64,000 nt of DNA from the NCBI GenBank assembly GCA_023548195.1, contig JAJHZJ010000808.1, positions 4,011,182-4,075,181 on the forward strand, in the 5' to 3' direction. Position numbers and translations under genes: made by a program. This DNA comes from Bettongia penicillata ogilbyi (lineage: Eukaryota > Chordata > Mammalia > Diprotodontia > Potoroidae). Positions 32,365 to 43,195 of this stretch are shown piece after piece. A model generated the notes under the pieces. That model was not told the origin of the DNA and searched no databases. It was given only the letters and a program-made list of their open reading frames with translations. Within the stretch, counting starts at the first letter, position 1. Each line of letters opens with the position of its first letter.

Positions 32365-32612
32365 AGTAACATCTAGAATTTAGTTAGCATTTCAGGTTTG
32401 CAAAACATTTTATAAATATAATCTCATTTTATCCTCACAACAACCCTGGGAGGCAAGTGCTGTTATTATCCCCATTTTACAAATAAAGAAATTGAGGCAA
32501 ACAGAAATTGACTTGTATGGAGTTGCACAGTTATTAAATATCTGAGGCTGAATTTGAATTCGCCTCCCTGACGACAAGTCCAGTGTTTTGTCCATTGTGC
32601 CACCAAGCTATG
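32365..32612 (-). repeat. MIR SINE, near full length
   Basis: 'acaacaaccctgggaggcaa', 'ccccattttacaaataaaga' and 'ctgaggctgaatttgaattc' are reverse MIR landmarks, ending 'gtccattgtgccacc'. Confidence 0.8.
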
Positions 32613-32642
32613 ATATGTAGTACAGACAATTAAAGCAGGAAA

Positions 32643-32671
32643 GTGTGTGTATTTGTGTGTGTGTGTGAGTG
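32643..32671. repeat. (TG)n microsatellite
   Basis: Short interrupted TG tract 'gtgtgtgtatttgtgtgtgt'. Confidence 0.85.
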
Positions 32672-32675
32672 TTTA

Positions 32676-33030
32676 CAGGCAATTCAAAGAAAAATCTGTT
32701 CAAATAGTATAAGATATAAGGAGTTTTCCCTCAGATATGCATTGTTTTGCATTTTGTTTTTCCAACTATCATTGACATTCCTATGATTGTATAAAAACAA
32801 GTTGGAATTACTTAGGTTCATTGTTAAACTACATTTCATTAAGGACAAACTAGTCAGGCAAGGTAGCATTAAGCTGAAAAGATGAAAGCTCAGGATAGAT
32901 GAATTCTGAGGAAGAATTGCTTCAGAATCTATAAAACAATAAAGAATAGGGGTGGAGTGGATAGACACACAATCAAATCCTGGAAAACTTTGGATCCTAG
33001 TAGTAGACATGGGGAAAAGATGTTGCTTTT
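32676..33030. other. Unassigned sequence with an open minus frame
   Basis: The 161-codon minus-strand open frame at 32684-33169 runs into the hAT-like MITE, has no known domain and is taken as chance. Confidence 0.35.
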
Positions 33031-33232
33031 CAGGGTTGGAGAACCTGTGGCCTCGAGGCCACATGTGACCTTCTAGGTCCTTGGGTGCAGCGTTTTGACT
33101 GAGCCCAAGTTTTATAAAACAAATCCTTTTATGAAGGGGATTTGTTTTGTGAAGTTTTAATTCAGTCAAAGGGCTGCACTTGAGGACCTAGAGGGCCACA
33201 TATGGCCTTGAGGCTCAAGGTTCTTCACTCCT
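33031..33232. mobile_element. Palindromic hAT-like MITE
   Basis: The left arm 'cagggttggagaacctgtgg', 'cctcgaggccacatgtgacc' is mirrored by a right arm that is its reverse complement with few mismatches ('ggccacatatggccttgagg', 'ctcaaggttcttcactcctg'). The symmetry continues to a centre near 33131, so nearly the whole 202 bp folds on itself. The flanks 'tgcttttc' and 'tgctttag' fit a decayed 8-bp hAT duplication. No transposase is present. Confidence 0.75.
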
Positions 33233-33257
33233 GCTTTAGGTCATATCCATAACTTTT

Positions 33258-34035
33258 TTTTAAAACAAATTTTATTTTTTCTTCCTATATCACCACATTT
33301 ATACTATTCCTCCTCCTCTCTCTCTTAGAAAGCCTTTCTATATGACAGATTGTATTTTTTAAGGAGCAAAAATAAAATAAAATAAAATAAGCACACCTGA
33401 TTAATACATTGATGAAGTCCGAAAATATGTGCAACATTTAACAGCTGCGGGCCTCCCGCCTCCACAAAGGGGTAGATTCGGGGTGTCTTCTATCTATTCG
33501 AGTCCTGCTCATTCTTTATAATTTTGTGACATTCACTTTAGGTTTTTTGGTGTTTCCTTCTTTCCATTTGCATTACTGCAGTTTCTGTGTGTATTATTTC
33601 TTTGGCTCTGCTTTCTTCCCTCTATATCAGTTCACATAGATTTTTCCATGAGCCTCTGTATTCATCATACACACATCATTTCTTACAGCACAGTAGTATT
33701 CATTACACCTAACTGCCACAATTTGTATAGCCATTCACCAGTTGATGGGCATCTTTATTCTCAATTCTTTGCTATCACAAAAAGTTCTGCTATAAACATT
33801 TTGGAGTACCTGGGAATTTTTTTTTTTATCAGTGACTTCCTTGGGGTATAATGGAGTCAGTAATGAAATCTCTGGTTCAAAGAGTATGGACATTTTAGAC
33901 ACATTATTTGCATCGTTCCAGATTGCTTTGCAAAATGGTGGTACTATTTCACAGCTTCAAGAACAACTGTATTCTCTCAAACATCCCTCAATGCCAGCAG
34001 CAGGATGGGCTAGGATACACTCTGATTCTTTCCAG
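33258..34035 (-). pseudogene. LINE-1 3' UTR and ORF2 C-terminus
   Basis: Begins with an oligo-T stretch (reverse A-tail). Later 'tcttacagcacagtagtatt', 'attcaccagttgatgggcat', 'ctcaattctttgctatcaca' and 'attgctttgcaaaatggtgg' are the reverse of L1 ORF2's last 200 codons. It sits directly beside the MITE. Confidence 0.8.
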
Positions 34036-34139
34036 ATGTGACAATTCTTACGTTTACATGATAAAGGAATAAAACAAAGGAGTCACAATGTATCCTGAAG
34101 ATGATTCCTTTACAGGAGGAATAAATATACTTATAGTAG

Positions 34140-34235
34140 TAGGGCAAGTCACTCAAAAATTCACTGACTAACTTTCCTCATCTATCTTCCTCATTAAAAA
34201 ATGGGAATAATATTATTCATATGAGTTGTTGGAAA
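34140..34235 (+). repeat. MIR core fragment
   Basis: 'gggcaagtcactcaaaaatt' and 'ctcattaaaaaatgggaata' match the MIR CORE. Confidence 0.5.
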
Positions 34236-34545
34236 ATTCTCTGTAGAAACCTGGGAAGACTTGTATAAACTGAGTCAGTTCAATTAGAAATGTGGATGAT
34301 GGATTAGGAATCTGGATAATAAAGCACACCACCCACCTCTTGACAGAGACTCAACGTGCAGAATGAGATATAACATTTTTGGATATGGCAAATGTGTCTA
34401 TGTTTATCTGTAATAGGATTGAGTTTTTCTTGTTTTGTTCTAGGGGGATTTGAGGAGGAGAGGGGAATGACTGTTAATGTTTCCAAAAATGGTTGAAAAG
34501 AGAAATGAAGGTTAAGTGTTTCCAAAAAGGTTAAAAAAAAGAAAG
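34236..34545 (+). pseudogene. Old LINE-1 3' UTR fragment
   Basis: 'acccacctcttgacagagac', 'gcagaatgagatataacatt' and 'tggatatggcaaatgtgtct' match the 3' UTR seen also at 45.7 and 59.4 kb. Confidence 0.65.
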
Positions 34546-34824
34546 AAGACTTATTGAAGCATTTTTTAATCGTACAGATGAGAACAGTAGGCAGTTCAGA
34601 AGGAAACAGACAAGCAGTACAGCTTTTAAAGTAATATGATGAATTTATACTTAAATTTATACTTTAAAAAATAAATCAAGGTATATGCAATAGAGATTTG
34701 TGGCATCACATATAATCCTCCTTTTCAGTTCTGCTTTATACAAGGAGTTTTCCTTATGATTTCTTTGTGTTTTTAAATTCAGATTTCAAAAAATTGAAAA
34801 TGCTCTAGACTTTTATATACATTA

Positions 34825-35045
34825 CTATAGTTGTTACGAACTAACACCTATGTAATATTTATGTAAGCAATTAACAAATGTTATCTCATTTTACCTTCAC
34901 AGCAACCTTAGGAGATAAGTGCTATTATCCTTATTTTACAGGTAAGGAAACTTAGATAGGAGCTAAATGATGAGCCTGGGATCACACAGCTAAATGTGAA
35001 TATAGATCTTCTTGATTCCAGCTCCAGTGATTTATCAATTGCACC
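34825..35045 (-). repeat. MIR SINE
   Basis: 'cttcacagcaaccttaggag', 'ccttattttacaggtaagga' and 'gggatcacacagctaaatgt' in reverse MIR order. Confidence 0.75.
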
Positions 35046-35399
35046 ATTCATTTGCAGTACTGCTTTTAGGAACCCTATGTGAAGAAGATCTCAGTGAAGA
35101 CCTAAGGTTAAATACTTGGGAAAAGGAGAAGGGAAAATTAAGGTTGGGAAGGATGGGACTATAGACGGGGTCTGTTTCTGTATTCCTATGTCCCTTTTCT
35201 AATCCTTCCCTAATAAATCTCTCACTCATTCCCCTCTCTTTGCTCAGTAGTGAGAAGGGAATTAGATATTAAATGCTGGTCCTTTGCAACGACAAAAGCT
35301 CTCGGAAAATATTTAAATCTCACTGGGAAATCCAGATACTCTCAATCTCACCCAGACTCAGGAAGTAATTTAGGACAGAACATTATTTCATGATAGATG
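35046..35399. other. No recognisable content
   Basis: No gene or named repeat. Confidence 0.4.
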
Positions 35400-35975
35400 T
35401 TTTCCCTCTCTTTCATTTCCTCCCTCCTTCCTTCCTTCTTTCCATAATTCTTTTCCTTTCTTTCTCCCCTTTCCCTCCTTTTCCCCCTCTCTTCCTCCCT
35501 CCCTCTATTCCTTCCTAATTACTTTCCTTTCTCTCCCTCTCTCCTTTCCCATTTTTCTCTCTCTTCTTTCATTATCTTCTTCCTTTCTCTTTTCCCTCCT
35601 TCCCTCTTTCTCTCTCCTTTCCTCTTTTCTCATCTCTTTTCCCTTCTCCCTCTCTTCTTTCCTTGTTCCCTCTCCCTTTCTCTCTCCCTCTTTTCTCTTT
35701 CTGTCAAAGTCCTCTTTTCTTTCTCCTTATTTTCCTCTCTCTTTCCCTCTTTCCCTCTTCCTATCCCTTTCTCTCTCCCTATTTTCTCTTTCTGTCCCAT
35801 TCCTCTTTTCTTTCTCCTTATTTTCCTCTCTCTTTCCCGCTTCCTATCTCTTTTCCTGTCTTCTTCCTCTCCAAAGGGAGTCTCTTTGCCTCTTTTCCTC
35901 TCTTACCATTTCCTTTCTCCTTCCTTCTTTTCCTCTTTTTGTCCTTCCCCATCTCTCCTCTCTTTTTCACTCTCT
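35400..35975. repeat. Long polypyrimidine tract (TTTCTC/CCCTCTTT)
   Basis: About 575 bases strongly enriched in C and T, with a repeated block: 'tctccctattttctctttct' near 35775 resembles 'tctccctcttttctctttct' near 35685, and about 90 bases around each are similar, suggesting tandem duplication inside the tract. The 112-codon open frame here is low complexity. Confidence 0.9.
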
Positions 35976-36574
35976 GGACCTCTAGGCCCAGCTATGCATA
36001 AAGGCCTGGACCCTTGCTATGAATTCAGCCAAAATCAGGTTTTAAAATGTTGCCTGTTGACTCTAGCAAGAGACTGAAAAGATCGCCATCATCACATGAA
36101 CTCTTTCCTGTTATTATACATCCCCCCAAGAGCCAGAGGTGTTTAACTCTGAGAGAAAAGCACATGGAGAAGAAACCCTTTGTGTTATGTGATGGAGCCC
36201 GGCTTGGATTGAGGTCTTGTCTAAGCTATGGGAGAGACTAATCTTGTACTAATTTGTGCAGGGGCCAGGAGGTTTTGATCTAAAGCCAACAGTGCATTTT
36301 GTGGGGCCTTGGTGATTACTGTACTTTCTAACAGAGATGAAAGGAATAATAAATCAAAGCATAAATATTTCACAAGTCCTTGGATTTCTCCAAGTGGCCT
36401 GTTCATTTTGCAATTAAAAAAGAATAAGAACCAAATAGGTATTTGACCAGCCTTTTAAGCAATGATTAAAGTGTTTATTACCTTTGCCCTGAAGTTTCAG
36501 AGGAAAAAAACTGCAAAACAGACATTTGGTGATGAGGCCTAGGAAGGGTTTCCTTAGATGGGAGAGAGCAAAAG

Positions 36575-36578
<4 letters not shown>
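35976..36578. other. No recognisable content
   Basis: Mixed sequence with no gene or repeat family I can name. Confidence 0.4.

Positions 36579-36606
<28 letters not shown>
36579..36606. repeat. Poly(T) run
   Basis: 28 consecutive Ts. It may be the reverse A-tail of a small retro-insert, but no body is recognisable on its right. Confidence 0.9.
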
Positions 36607-36711
36607 AGGCAGGGAAGGGTTAAGAGAAGTAGATCCCCAGAAGAAACCTGTTTAAAAATATTTCTTTTCTCTCTATTTCTCCCTACCTCATCCCACTAAT
36701 TAAAAGTTCAT

Positions 36712-36945
36712 TTGGGCAGCTAGATGACAGAGTAGGTAGATAGAGTGCTGGAAATGGAGTTAGAAAAACCTGAATTCAAATCCTGCCTTAAGACAGCTAC
36801 TGTTCGATTATGGGCACTTCACTTAACCTCTATCTACCTTGGTTTCCTCATTTGTATAGTAGTGATAATAACAACACCTGTCTCCCAAGATTTTTATGAG
36901 AACAAAATGTAATAATATTTGTAAAGAATTTTCAAACCTTAAAAC
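36712..36945 (+). repeat. CORE-SINE (THER1/MIR-like)
   Basis: tRNA-like head 'gggcagctagatgacagagt', then 'gaattcaaatcctgccttaa' and the CORE 'tttcctcatttgtatagtag', ending 'gtaaagaattttcaaacctt'. Confidence 0.75.
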
Positions 36946-38479
36946 TTGATACAGTTGCTAGCTTGTATTGTTCATTGCCTCCTATTTTAAAATTCAAAGG
37001 GAAAGGGATTCTGTGTTCACACTCTAGTCAACGGTCTTTAACTTTGTATATGAGAACTTGTCTTTTAAAATTTTTAATAACTGTATTTTAATATAATTGG
37101 CTTCCTTTACGCATTTAAAATTTATGCATTTAAAAAACATCCTGAGAGGGAGTCCACAACATAAAAATGGCTAATGTCTTCATTAAATTACTTTTACCAT
37201 ATAATTCCCTAACACTAGAACTGAAGGAAAAGATTTTAGATTTGTTGGGGTTTTTTAGGGGTGTGTGTGTGTGTGTGTGTGTGTGTATCTGGTTGAAAGG
37301 AAAGGGGAACAGAGAGGAAGAAGTGAGGCTATCTATTTAGAACCAAGTTTCTTTCCCTAAAGATATGGGGAGGAGTCTGGGATGAAAACAGTTCAAGTTC
37401 TAATAATAAGCACTAAAAAAAATGTAGCAACCCAACTGAGTATTCCTTTCTTGTACATCTCTGATTGGTCTATTTGACTGGCTTATTTATTTACTCTTGA
37501 ATGATGGATGGAGGAAGAGAAGGGCAGGGAATGAGCTGCTCACAGTGAGCTGGCAGTCCTGGCAGAACATTAAGCTCCTGCTTGGGTCTATGGCAGGTCT
37601 CAGAGTCAAGGTTTTTGTTTTAGTTTGTTTAGTAAAAGTTTGTTGAATCAATTGCATTTATTCTACGGCCCCAAGGGTACCATCCACGATAAATTATCTT
37701 GCTGGTTTCTCTTCTGTAGGTGCTCATACTCATGACCACACAGAAGTAATAGCTATGAGAAATGGTCAGGTGATTCGGATTCAAAATTAGCATCCAATTT
37801 CACTTGATGAATGACTCCCATCAGGATTTCCATTCTATTGGCCCTCTCTCTTTTCTGAGTTTCAAAAATGTAGTCTGCTTCTTTACACCTATGTGTTTAA
37901 TTTTCTGCCCTCTAGAGAAGTATTCACAGCACAAGGAGGGTGCAGTTAATTAAGATCAGCCGCACAGAGCTCCTAAGGCTCAGCCATCCTCACAGATGCA
38001 TTGGGAAAACTAGAGGGAAGCTGAGCTTAGGCTTTTAACCATTTTCCAGCAAATATCTGTAAATCCAAGGTGACCCCACTGGGGAGCCAGTAGCAGTTAT
38101 TTTGGTTTGAAGTATTGAATCTTTAGAAGGAAAAGGACCCTATCTACAAAGCTGACTAATAGCAAACTCATGGTCACTGAATAATAAATGCTAATTATTC
38201 TCTGTTCTCTTTGACTTTTGCAGACTAGAAGCCAGTGGGCAGAATTCATATGGAGTGAGGAAGTGGGTGGTGGATAGCTCAGTATGTAATAAATTATTCT
38301 TTCAAAATGTGAAGAGGGGGTGGGCAAACTGCCCAGGAAGTGTAAAGTAAATAGAAAAGAAATGGGACTCAAGCTTGACTTCCACTATTTTTTTTTCTTT
38401 AGGAACCAAGTACCCACTTTAGATTTCTCTCCACATCAAACAAGCCCCTCCAGATCTTGTTCACTCCTGCTTGTTTCCT
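36946..38479. other. Unassigned sequence with a short (TG)n
   Basis: Contains (GT)13 at 37261-37286. 37450-38100 is moderately GC-rich unique sequence without a recognised exon. A polypyrimidine run plus AG at 38388-38402 resembles a 3' splice site but no exon follows convincingly. Confidence 0.4.
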
Positions 38480-38560
38480 ATCCTCTCTCTCTCTTTCTCT
38501 CTGTCTCTCTCTCTCTGTCCTCTTTCTCTTTGTCTCTCTCTCTCTCTCTCTCTTCTCTCT
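38480..38560. repeat. (CT)n microsatellite
   Basis: TCTCTC-rich tract with TTTC and TGTC interruptions. Confidence 0.9.
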
Positions 38561-38879
38561 GCTTCTTTCCTTTCTGCCATTCTAACCAAGTAGTTGTTCA
38601 ACAGGATACCCTTCATTCCATTGACCATGTGGTCCTTGGACAGTCTCCCTACGACAGTGACCAGTTGCCTCATGCCCATACTGCAACACCTGCTTTTGAT
38701 AATGAGTCTCCTTCAGTTGAATGCAGGTCCACGGCTCATTAAAGTTAGAAGGGACCTTCAACCTGTAACTAAACCTATCTGTTGAAAGAAAACACACGCA
38801 AGAGAAAAAAGAAAGAAAAATGAATGTCGAGATTGAAGATCCCATCCAACTTCATGGGAGCAATGTTCTCAAGTGAAGA

Positions 38880-39020
38880 GTACAGGGTGAGTGTCCTGGC
38901 TCTGCTACTAATAATTTACTCTTAACTAGGCAAGCTATTTAACATCTTTGACTCTCAGTTTCCTTATTCATCAAATGAGGATAATAATGCTTCTATTTAT
39001 TCAAATGCATTGTGGAAGCA
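38880..39020 (+). repeat. MIR SINE fragment
   Basis: 'tcctggctctgctactaata', 'aactaggcaagctatttaac' and 'tcagtttccttattcatcaa' are MIR landmarks. Confidence 0.65.
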
Positions 39021-39039
39021 TAAACTGCTATTAATTTAT

Positions 39040-39292
39040 TAATCAGGAATTAATTTCATCAGTTTATCAATTTGCATTTATTTTATTAATAATATTTATT
39101 ATTTTATTAATTTTAATTCTATTTTATTGACTATTTTAAGATAAAATTTTATTTATATTGATTATATTGTATATTTATTATTGCATATCATTTATTATAT
39201 TACTCTACAGAATTTTATTTATTTATATTGTTATATATAAATTTTATTTACATACATTTAATTATTACATTTATTTTATTAATTTATTTATT
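39040..39292. repeat. AT-rich (TTTAT)n-like tract
   Basis: About 250 bases nearly free of G and C, built of 'attttatt', 'tttattaa' and 'atttatt' words. It contains the sequence (39203-39260) that matches the insertion at 40515-40575. Confidence 0.9.
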
Positions 39293-39919
39293 GGGAAAAG
39301 GGAACTTCTGTGGTGTGCTTTTTCAAAACCAGTCCTGCAAGTAAATAATGTTAAAGAGAAATCCAAACCTGTTCTGTGTCCCTGGTCTTCAATTTCAGCT
39401 AAAGGTCTTGAAAACCCTTGAAAGTTGTGCCTTCATGTCTAGAAGAATGATGGCAAAGGCTATGAGAATAACCCTTTCAAAGAACAACCAAGCATCATTG
39501 CAATTCAGCACAATGTATTAAGGCTGTCAGGAAATAAAAAAAAAGAAAATAGAAATTAGACCCAGGAAAGGAGCACCCCAAATATCCCCAAAGAGTCACT
39601 ATCTTACAGAGATGGAACTGGAGTCTATGACCCAATAGATTAATCAGTATGTCCATAGGATTAATTGGGGAGAAAGTGAAAGTCTGTGAAAATTACCTAT
39701 TCACTATAGTATAACATTTTCTTTCTGGAGTCAAAGAAGTGTAAATGGAGGGGAGGATGCCAAGGCCAAGCTTGGAAACTTGTACAACTTTTCCATAAAT
39801 CCCTTTCCTGGACATGATGGTTTATATTTTATGTGGTCTTTTCATCTTTGCTTGTTGTAATCCTTCTCTTCCTTTAAGGTCCAACTTGGGGCCTTCCTCC
39901 ATGAACCTTGACCCAGGAG
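39293..39919. other. No gene; L2-like tail near 39860
   Basis: 39855-39905 ('tccttctcttcctttaaggt', 'ccttcctccatgaacc') resembles a diverged L2. Nothing else is recognised. Confidence 0.4.
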
Positions 39920-40099
39920 TAGAAAGAACTTTGGGTGTAGAATCAGAATAACGTGACTGAATTTTAGCTCTGCCACATAAAAGATGTAGAATCATGGGAT
40001 TTAGAGTTAGCTAGTAAGAACCTTACTGGAAATCTATTCTAATCTTCCCCTTTTAGAGATAGAGTAAATGAACCAGAAAGAATAAGCACATAGTGGTCT
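39920..40099. repeat. Two overlapping MIR fragments
   Basis: A plus-strand MIR head at 39920-39990 is followed by a minus-strand MIR start ('agaatcatgggatttagagt' and 'taatcttccccttttagaga') to about 40099, which resumes after an insert at about 40350. Confidence 0.55.
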
Positions 40100-40350
40100 T
40101 TTAATAGCCTTCCTGAATCACCGCCTTGTAGTAGAGGGGCTTGGGTAGCTCAACGAAACTGAGCTACGCTGTGCAAAGTTGCCAAGATGGACAGATCATA
40201 GTGGAGAGTTCCGATAAAAGGTGATCCGCTGAAGAAGGAAATGGATACTACAGTGTCTTTGCCAAGAAAACCCCATGGAGAGTATGGAGAACACAAAGAC
40301 ATGCTATGGTCCACAGAGTCATGAAGCACATGAATGACTGAATAATAAAA
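40100..40350 (+). mobile_element. RTE (BovB-like) 3' fragment nested in MIR
   Basis: 'caccgccttgtagtagaggg', 'gtgcaaagttgccaagatgg', 'catagtggagagttccgata' and 'tgccaagaaaaccccatgga' follow the 3' ORF end of marsupial RTE. MIR(-) text lies on both sides. Confidence 0.6.
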
Positions 40351-40497
40351 TTATCTTAATAAATGCTAAATTGAATTAGATGATTTACCCAGGGTCATAT
40401 GAATCAATAAAGTCAGAATTCAGACACAAGTCTTCTGACTCCAAATCCAGTATTCTTTCTACAACTATCTTTGGTGTGACCTTGGGCAAGTCACTGA
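40351..40497 (-). repeat. MIR fragment, right part, plus adjoining MIR core
   Basis: 'tgatttacccagggtcatat' and 'acacaagtcttctgactcca' finish the minus MIR by about 40462. From 40468 'ggtgtgaccttgggcaagtc' is a plus-strand MIR core. Confidence 0.6.
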
Positions 40498-40514
40498 ACT
40501 CTTAGTTTTAAATT

Positions 40515-40575
40515 CTTCTTTATACAGTTTTATTTATTTATATTGTTATATATAAATTTATTTGCATACATTTAC
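40515..40575 (+). repeat. 61-bp insertion copied from 39.2 kb
   Basis: Flanked by exact 17-bp direct repeats 'actcttagttttaaatt' (40498-40514 and 40576-40592). The inserted text 'tttatttatttatattgtta' plus 'tatataaatttattt' and 'catacattta' matches 39207-39260 almost base for base. No A-tail. Confidence 0.75.
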
Positions 40576-40620
40576 ACTCTTAGTTTTAAATTTTTTAATA
40601 TAAATAACAATACTGATCCT

Positions 40621-41945
40621 ACTTATTTTACGATAATGGGAAAGAAATTAGTTTAACCATTCATACTGGAAAGAAATGTGGATGAAAACCACATGCTGCC
40701 TAGACTCTGACATGCAATGGAATGGACTCATTAATGTACCTTGAACAGACACTGCAGATGGGCATTGAGCTGGGTCTCGAATGAAGAGGAGGAGTTTGGC
40801 TAGATCATATTTGAGAAGTTACACAGAGCCTCAATAATGCCTATCTTTTTAATCCTTATATTGTGCTGGGAATATTATTGGACACAAAGGTAACTCAAAC
40901 CCCAAAGCTCATTGGTTTGAGACTTTCTTCTTACTGTTGGAGATCAATGTCCTGCCTGTATAAGGGATAGGGCTGAGTCAGTGAGAGCAAGAGAGAGGAG
41001 AGCTTCGGTCTCTATGTTCTCTGCAGATTCTTTCAGTCTCTTCATTCTTTTCAGGTTCTGTAGTTGCTTCAGGTACTTCTGGTTTCCAACTTTGAATTGG
41101 AAGATTGTAACAGCATCCTGACATACATGCTATCACAGGTCTGCATTCATAAAAGGAAAGGCAACTTTTGAGGGGTTAACAATCACTTTAGTAAGCACAT
41201 ATATCATTCCTTTAACCAAGCACATATTTCATTCACCTAGTTCGGGGGAGTCAGCACTCTGAATTTCAAAGAAAATATAGAAATATCAAAGATCAACAAA
41301 CATGGCTTACTCTGCCTGATCATAATTCAACAGACAGGTCCAACTGTCTGACCATGGTTACCAGAGAGGAAAGCACAGACGTCAGGGTTTTCAAAGCCAG
41401 GGTAGCTCCTTAGTGGCTTCCCAGAGTCCTCTTCTAGCCAAACAGCACTTCAGTAAGCCTCAAAGTAAAACCTCAACTCAGAATATATATGCCTTTTTTA
41501 GAGTCAAAGGGCATCACAACCCTTGAGAACCAATGCTTCATTGACAAAAGGCTTGGGCCTTCTGGCAAATCTTCCCTGATCAAACTCCTTTAATGGGCAG
41601 GCCCATTAATGGATGGGGAAGATCTTTAATCACTTTAAAATAATTAACAATACAAATACATATGTTGTTTCTAGTTAAAGAAACTCGTTTCTGTACTTTA
41701 CTCCCAGTAAAGACTCTTGATTGATAAAGGCAATATTTAATCAAAAGCACTTGATTATGCTAAAACAAAAGTAGCAAAAGATACTCTTTTGCTTGTCATC
41801 ACAACTATACCAATCCCATTTCAGTTTGCTGTTGAGGAGAGAATAAGACTGGGGGAAAACTGACATGAGAGGAGCTGGCAGTCTCTATCATGTGTCTCTG
41901 TCCCCAGCTTACTGTACTTTAGTCTTCAGGGAATTTGTCCTTGAG
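40621..41945. other. Unassigned unique sequence
   Basis: No open frame with a known domain and no clear repeat family. Confidence 0.4.
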
Positions 41946-42020
41946 TGAGATTTCTCTGTCTGTCTCTCTCTCTCTCTTCCTCCTCCTCCTCCCCCTCCCT
42001 TCTCTCTGTCTGTCTGTCAC
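41946..42020. repeat. (CT)n/(TCC)n tract
   Basis: 'tctctctctctctcttcctc' followed by 'ctcctcccc' and (GTCT)n words. A short low-complexity stretch. Confidence 0.85.
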
Positions 42021-42389
42021 TATTGAGTTCTTACCTCACTCCCAATGGAAGAGCTCCTTTACTCTATATTGTCTGCTATATATTCTCCTACGTATACTTT
42101 CTCTCTGATTTCTGTTTTGATATCGACTTGGACAAATGGCTTTCTCTGCTATTTTCTACATGTGTTCATTGTGGAACTGCTCTTTGGTAGAAAGGGAGTC
42201 AAGTCGTGGACATAAAGCTTGGGGCCTTCATTCCCACTGATGAATAGAGATCACAAGTTTAGATAGAATCTGAAAATTATATCCCCTAGACTAATAATAT
42301 TTAAGAAGGCAGATAGATATAATTCTAGTTCAGCAATCCATCTTCCAGGGCATTGGGTGGATCCACAATCTATTGAATAATTTATAGAA
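42021..42389. other. No recognisable content
   Basis: No gene or named repeat seen. Confidence 0.4.
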
Positions 42390-42428
<39 letters not shown>

Positions 42429-42436
42429 ATGTGTGT
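42390..42436. repeat. (TA)n(TG)n compound microsatellite
   Basis: About 24 bases of TA followed by TG repeats after 'aaaa'. Confidence 0.9.
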
Positions 42437-42447
42437 ACACACTGTAT

Positions 42448-42832
42448 TCCTTCAACGGAACATAAGCTCCCTGAGAGCAGGAACTATTTTGTTTTTTTTT
42501 TTGTTTTCATATCCCTAGCATCTAGCACAGTGCTTAGCATATTTGTTGCTCAATCTCACCCTTTTAAACTCCATTTGAGGTTTTCTTGGCAAAGATACTG
42601 GAGTGCTTTGCCACTTCCTTCTCCAGCTCATTTTACAGATAAGAGAATGGAGGCAAACTGGGTTGAGTGACTTGCCCAGGGTCACACAGCTAGGAAGCGT
42701 CTGAGGCTGGATTTGAACATGGGAAGACCCGTCTTTCTGATTCCAAGTCCAGCGCTCTACCCGCTGTGCCACCTAACTGCACTTAGCACACGGTAGGTAT
42801 TTAATAAATGCTTATTGGATAAATGAATGACA
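42448..42832 (+). mobile_element. L2 3' end split by a SINE
   Basis: 'cataagctccctgagagcag' and 'atctagcacagtgcttagca' are followed by a SINE, and then the L2 resumes with 'acttagcacacggtaggtat' and 'ttaataaatgcttattgg'. 'cttagca' is duplicated at both edges. Confidence 0.8.
42541..42780 (-). mobile_element. WSINE/MAR1-type SINE
   Basis: 'ttttcttggcaaagatactg', 'gccacttccttctccagctc', 'ttgcccagggtcacacagct', 'ctgaggctggatttgaacat' and 'ctctacccgctgtgccacct' are the reverse of the tRNA-derived SINE. Well preserved. Confidence 0.9.
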
Positions 42833-42934
42833 AAATACAGATAAGAAAGGCCTGCTTAGGTCACCATCTGCCATCAGAGAGAAGACTAATGCCAAGAAAA
42901 CTGCAAATCTATGTAGACCATCATCATGCACTGA

Positions 42935-43195
42935 CCAGACCTCTGCCCTTCCCCCTCAAGACTTCTCTCCCTCCCCAAATCTCTCATAACATTTAATACT
43001 TTTCTGATGCATGCATCCCACTGTGCTTTGCAGTGTAGCTGTTTCTCTTTTATTTCTTCCATTGGAATCCAAGCTCCTTGAGGACATGGTTATGTCTGTC
43101 TTTTCATTTTATCTTTTATCCCCAACATCTTTCTCTGCAGCTCCTCCTTAAAGTGTTTACACATAGTAGGTGCCTGAAAATTTTGCTCAATTAAA
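42935..43195 (+). mobile_element. L2 3' fragment
   Basis: 'tccaagctccttgaggacat' and 'cacatagtaggtgcctgaaa' are L2 3' UTR landmarks; the upstream ORF end is badly diverged. Confidence 0.65.

Noticed and set aside
38388..38402. Polypyrimidine plus AG resembling a 3' splice acceptor
   Set aside because: The downstream open stretch soon enters a CT microsatellite and shows no protein similarity.
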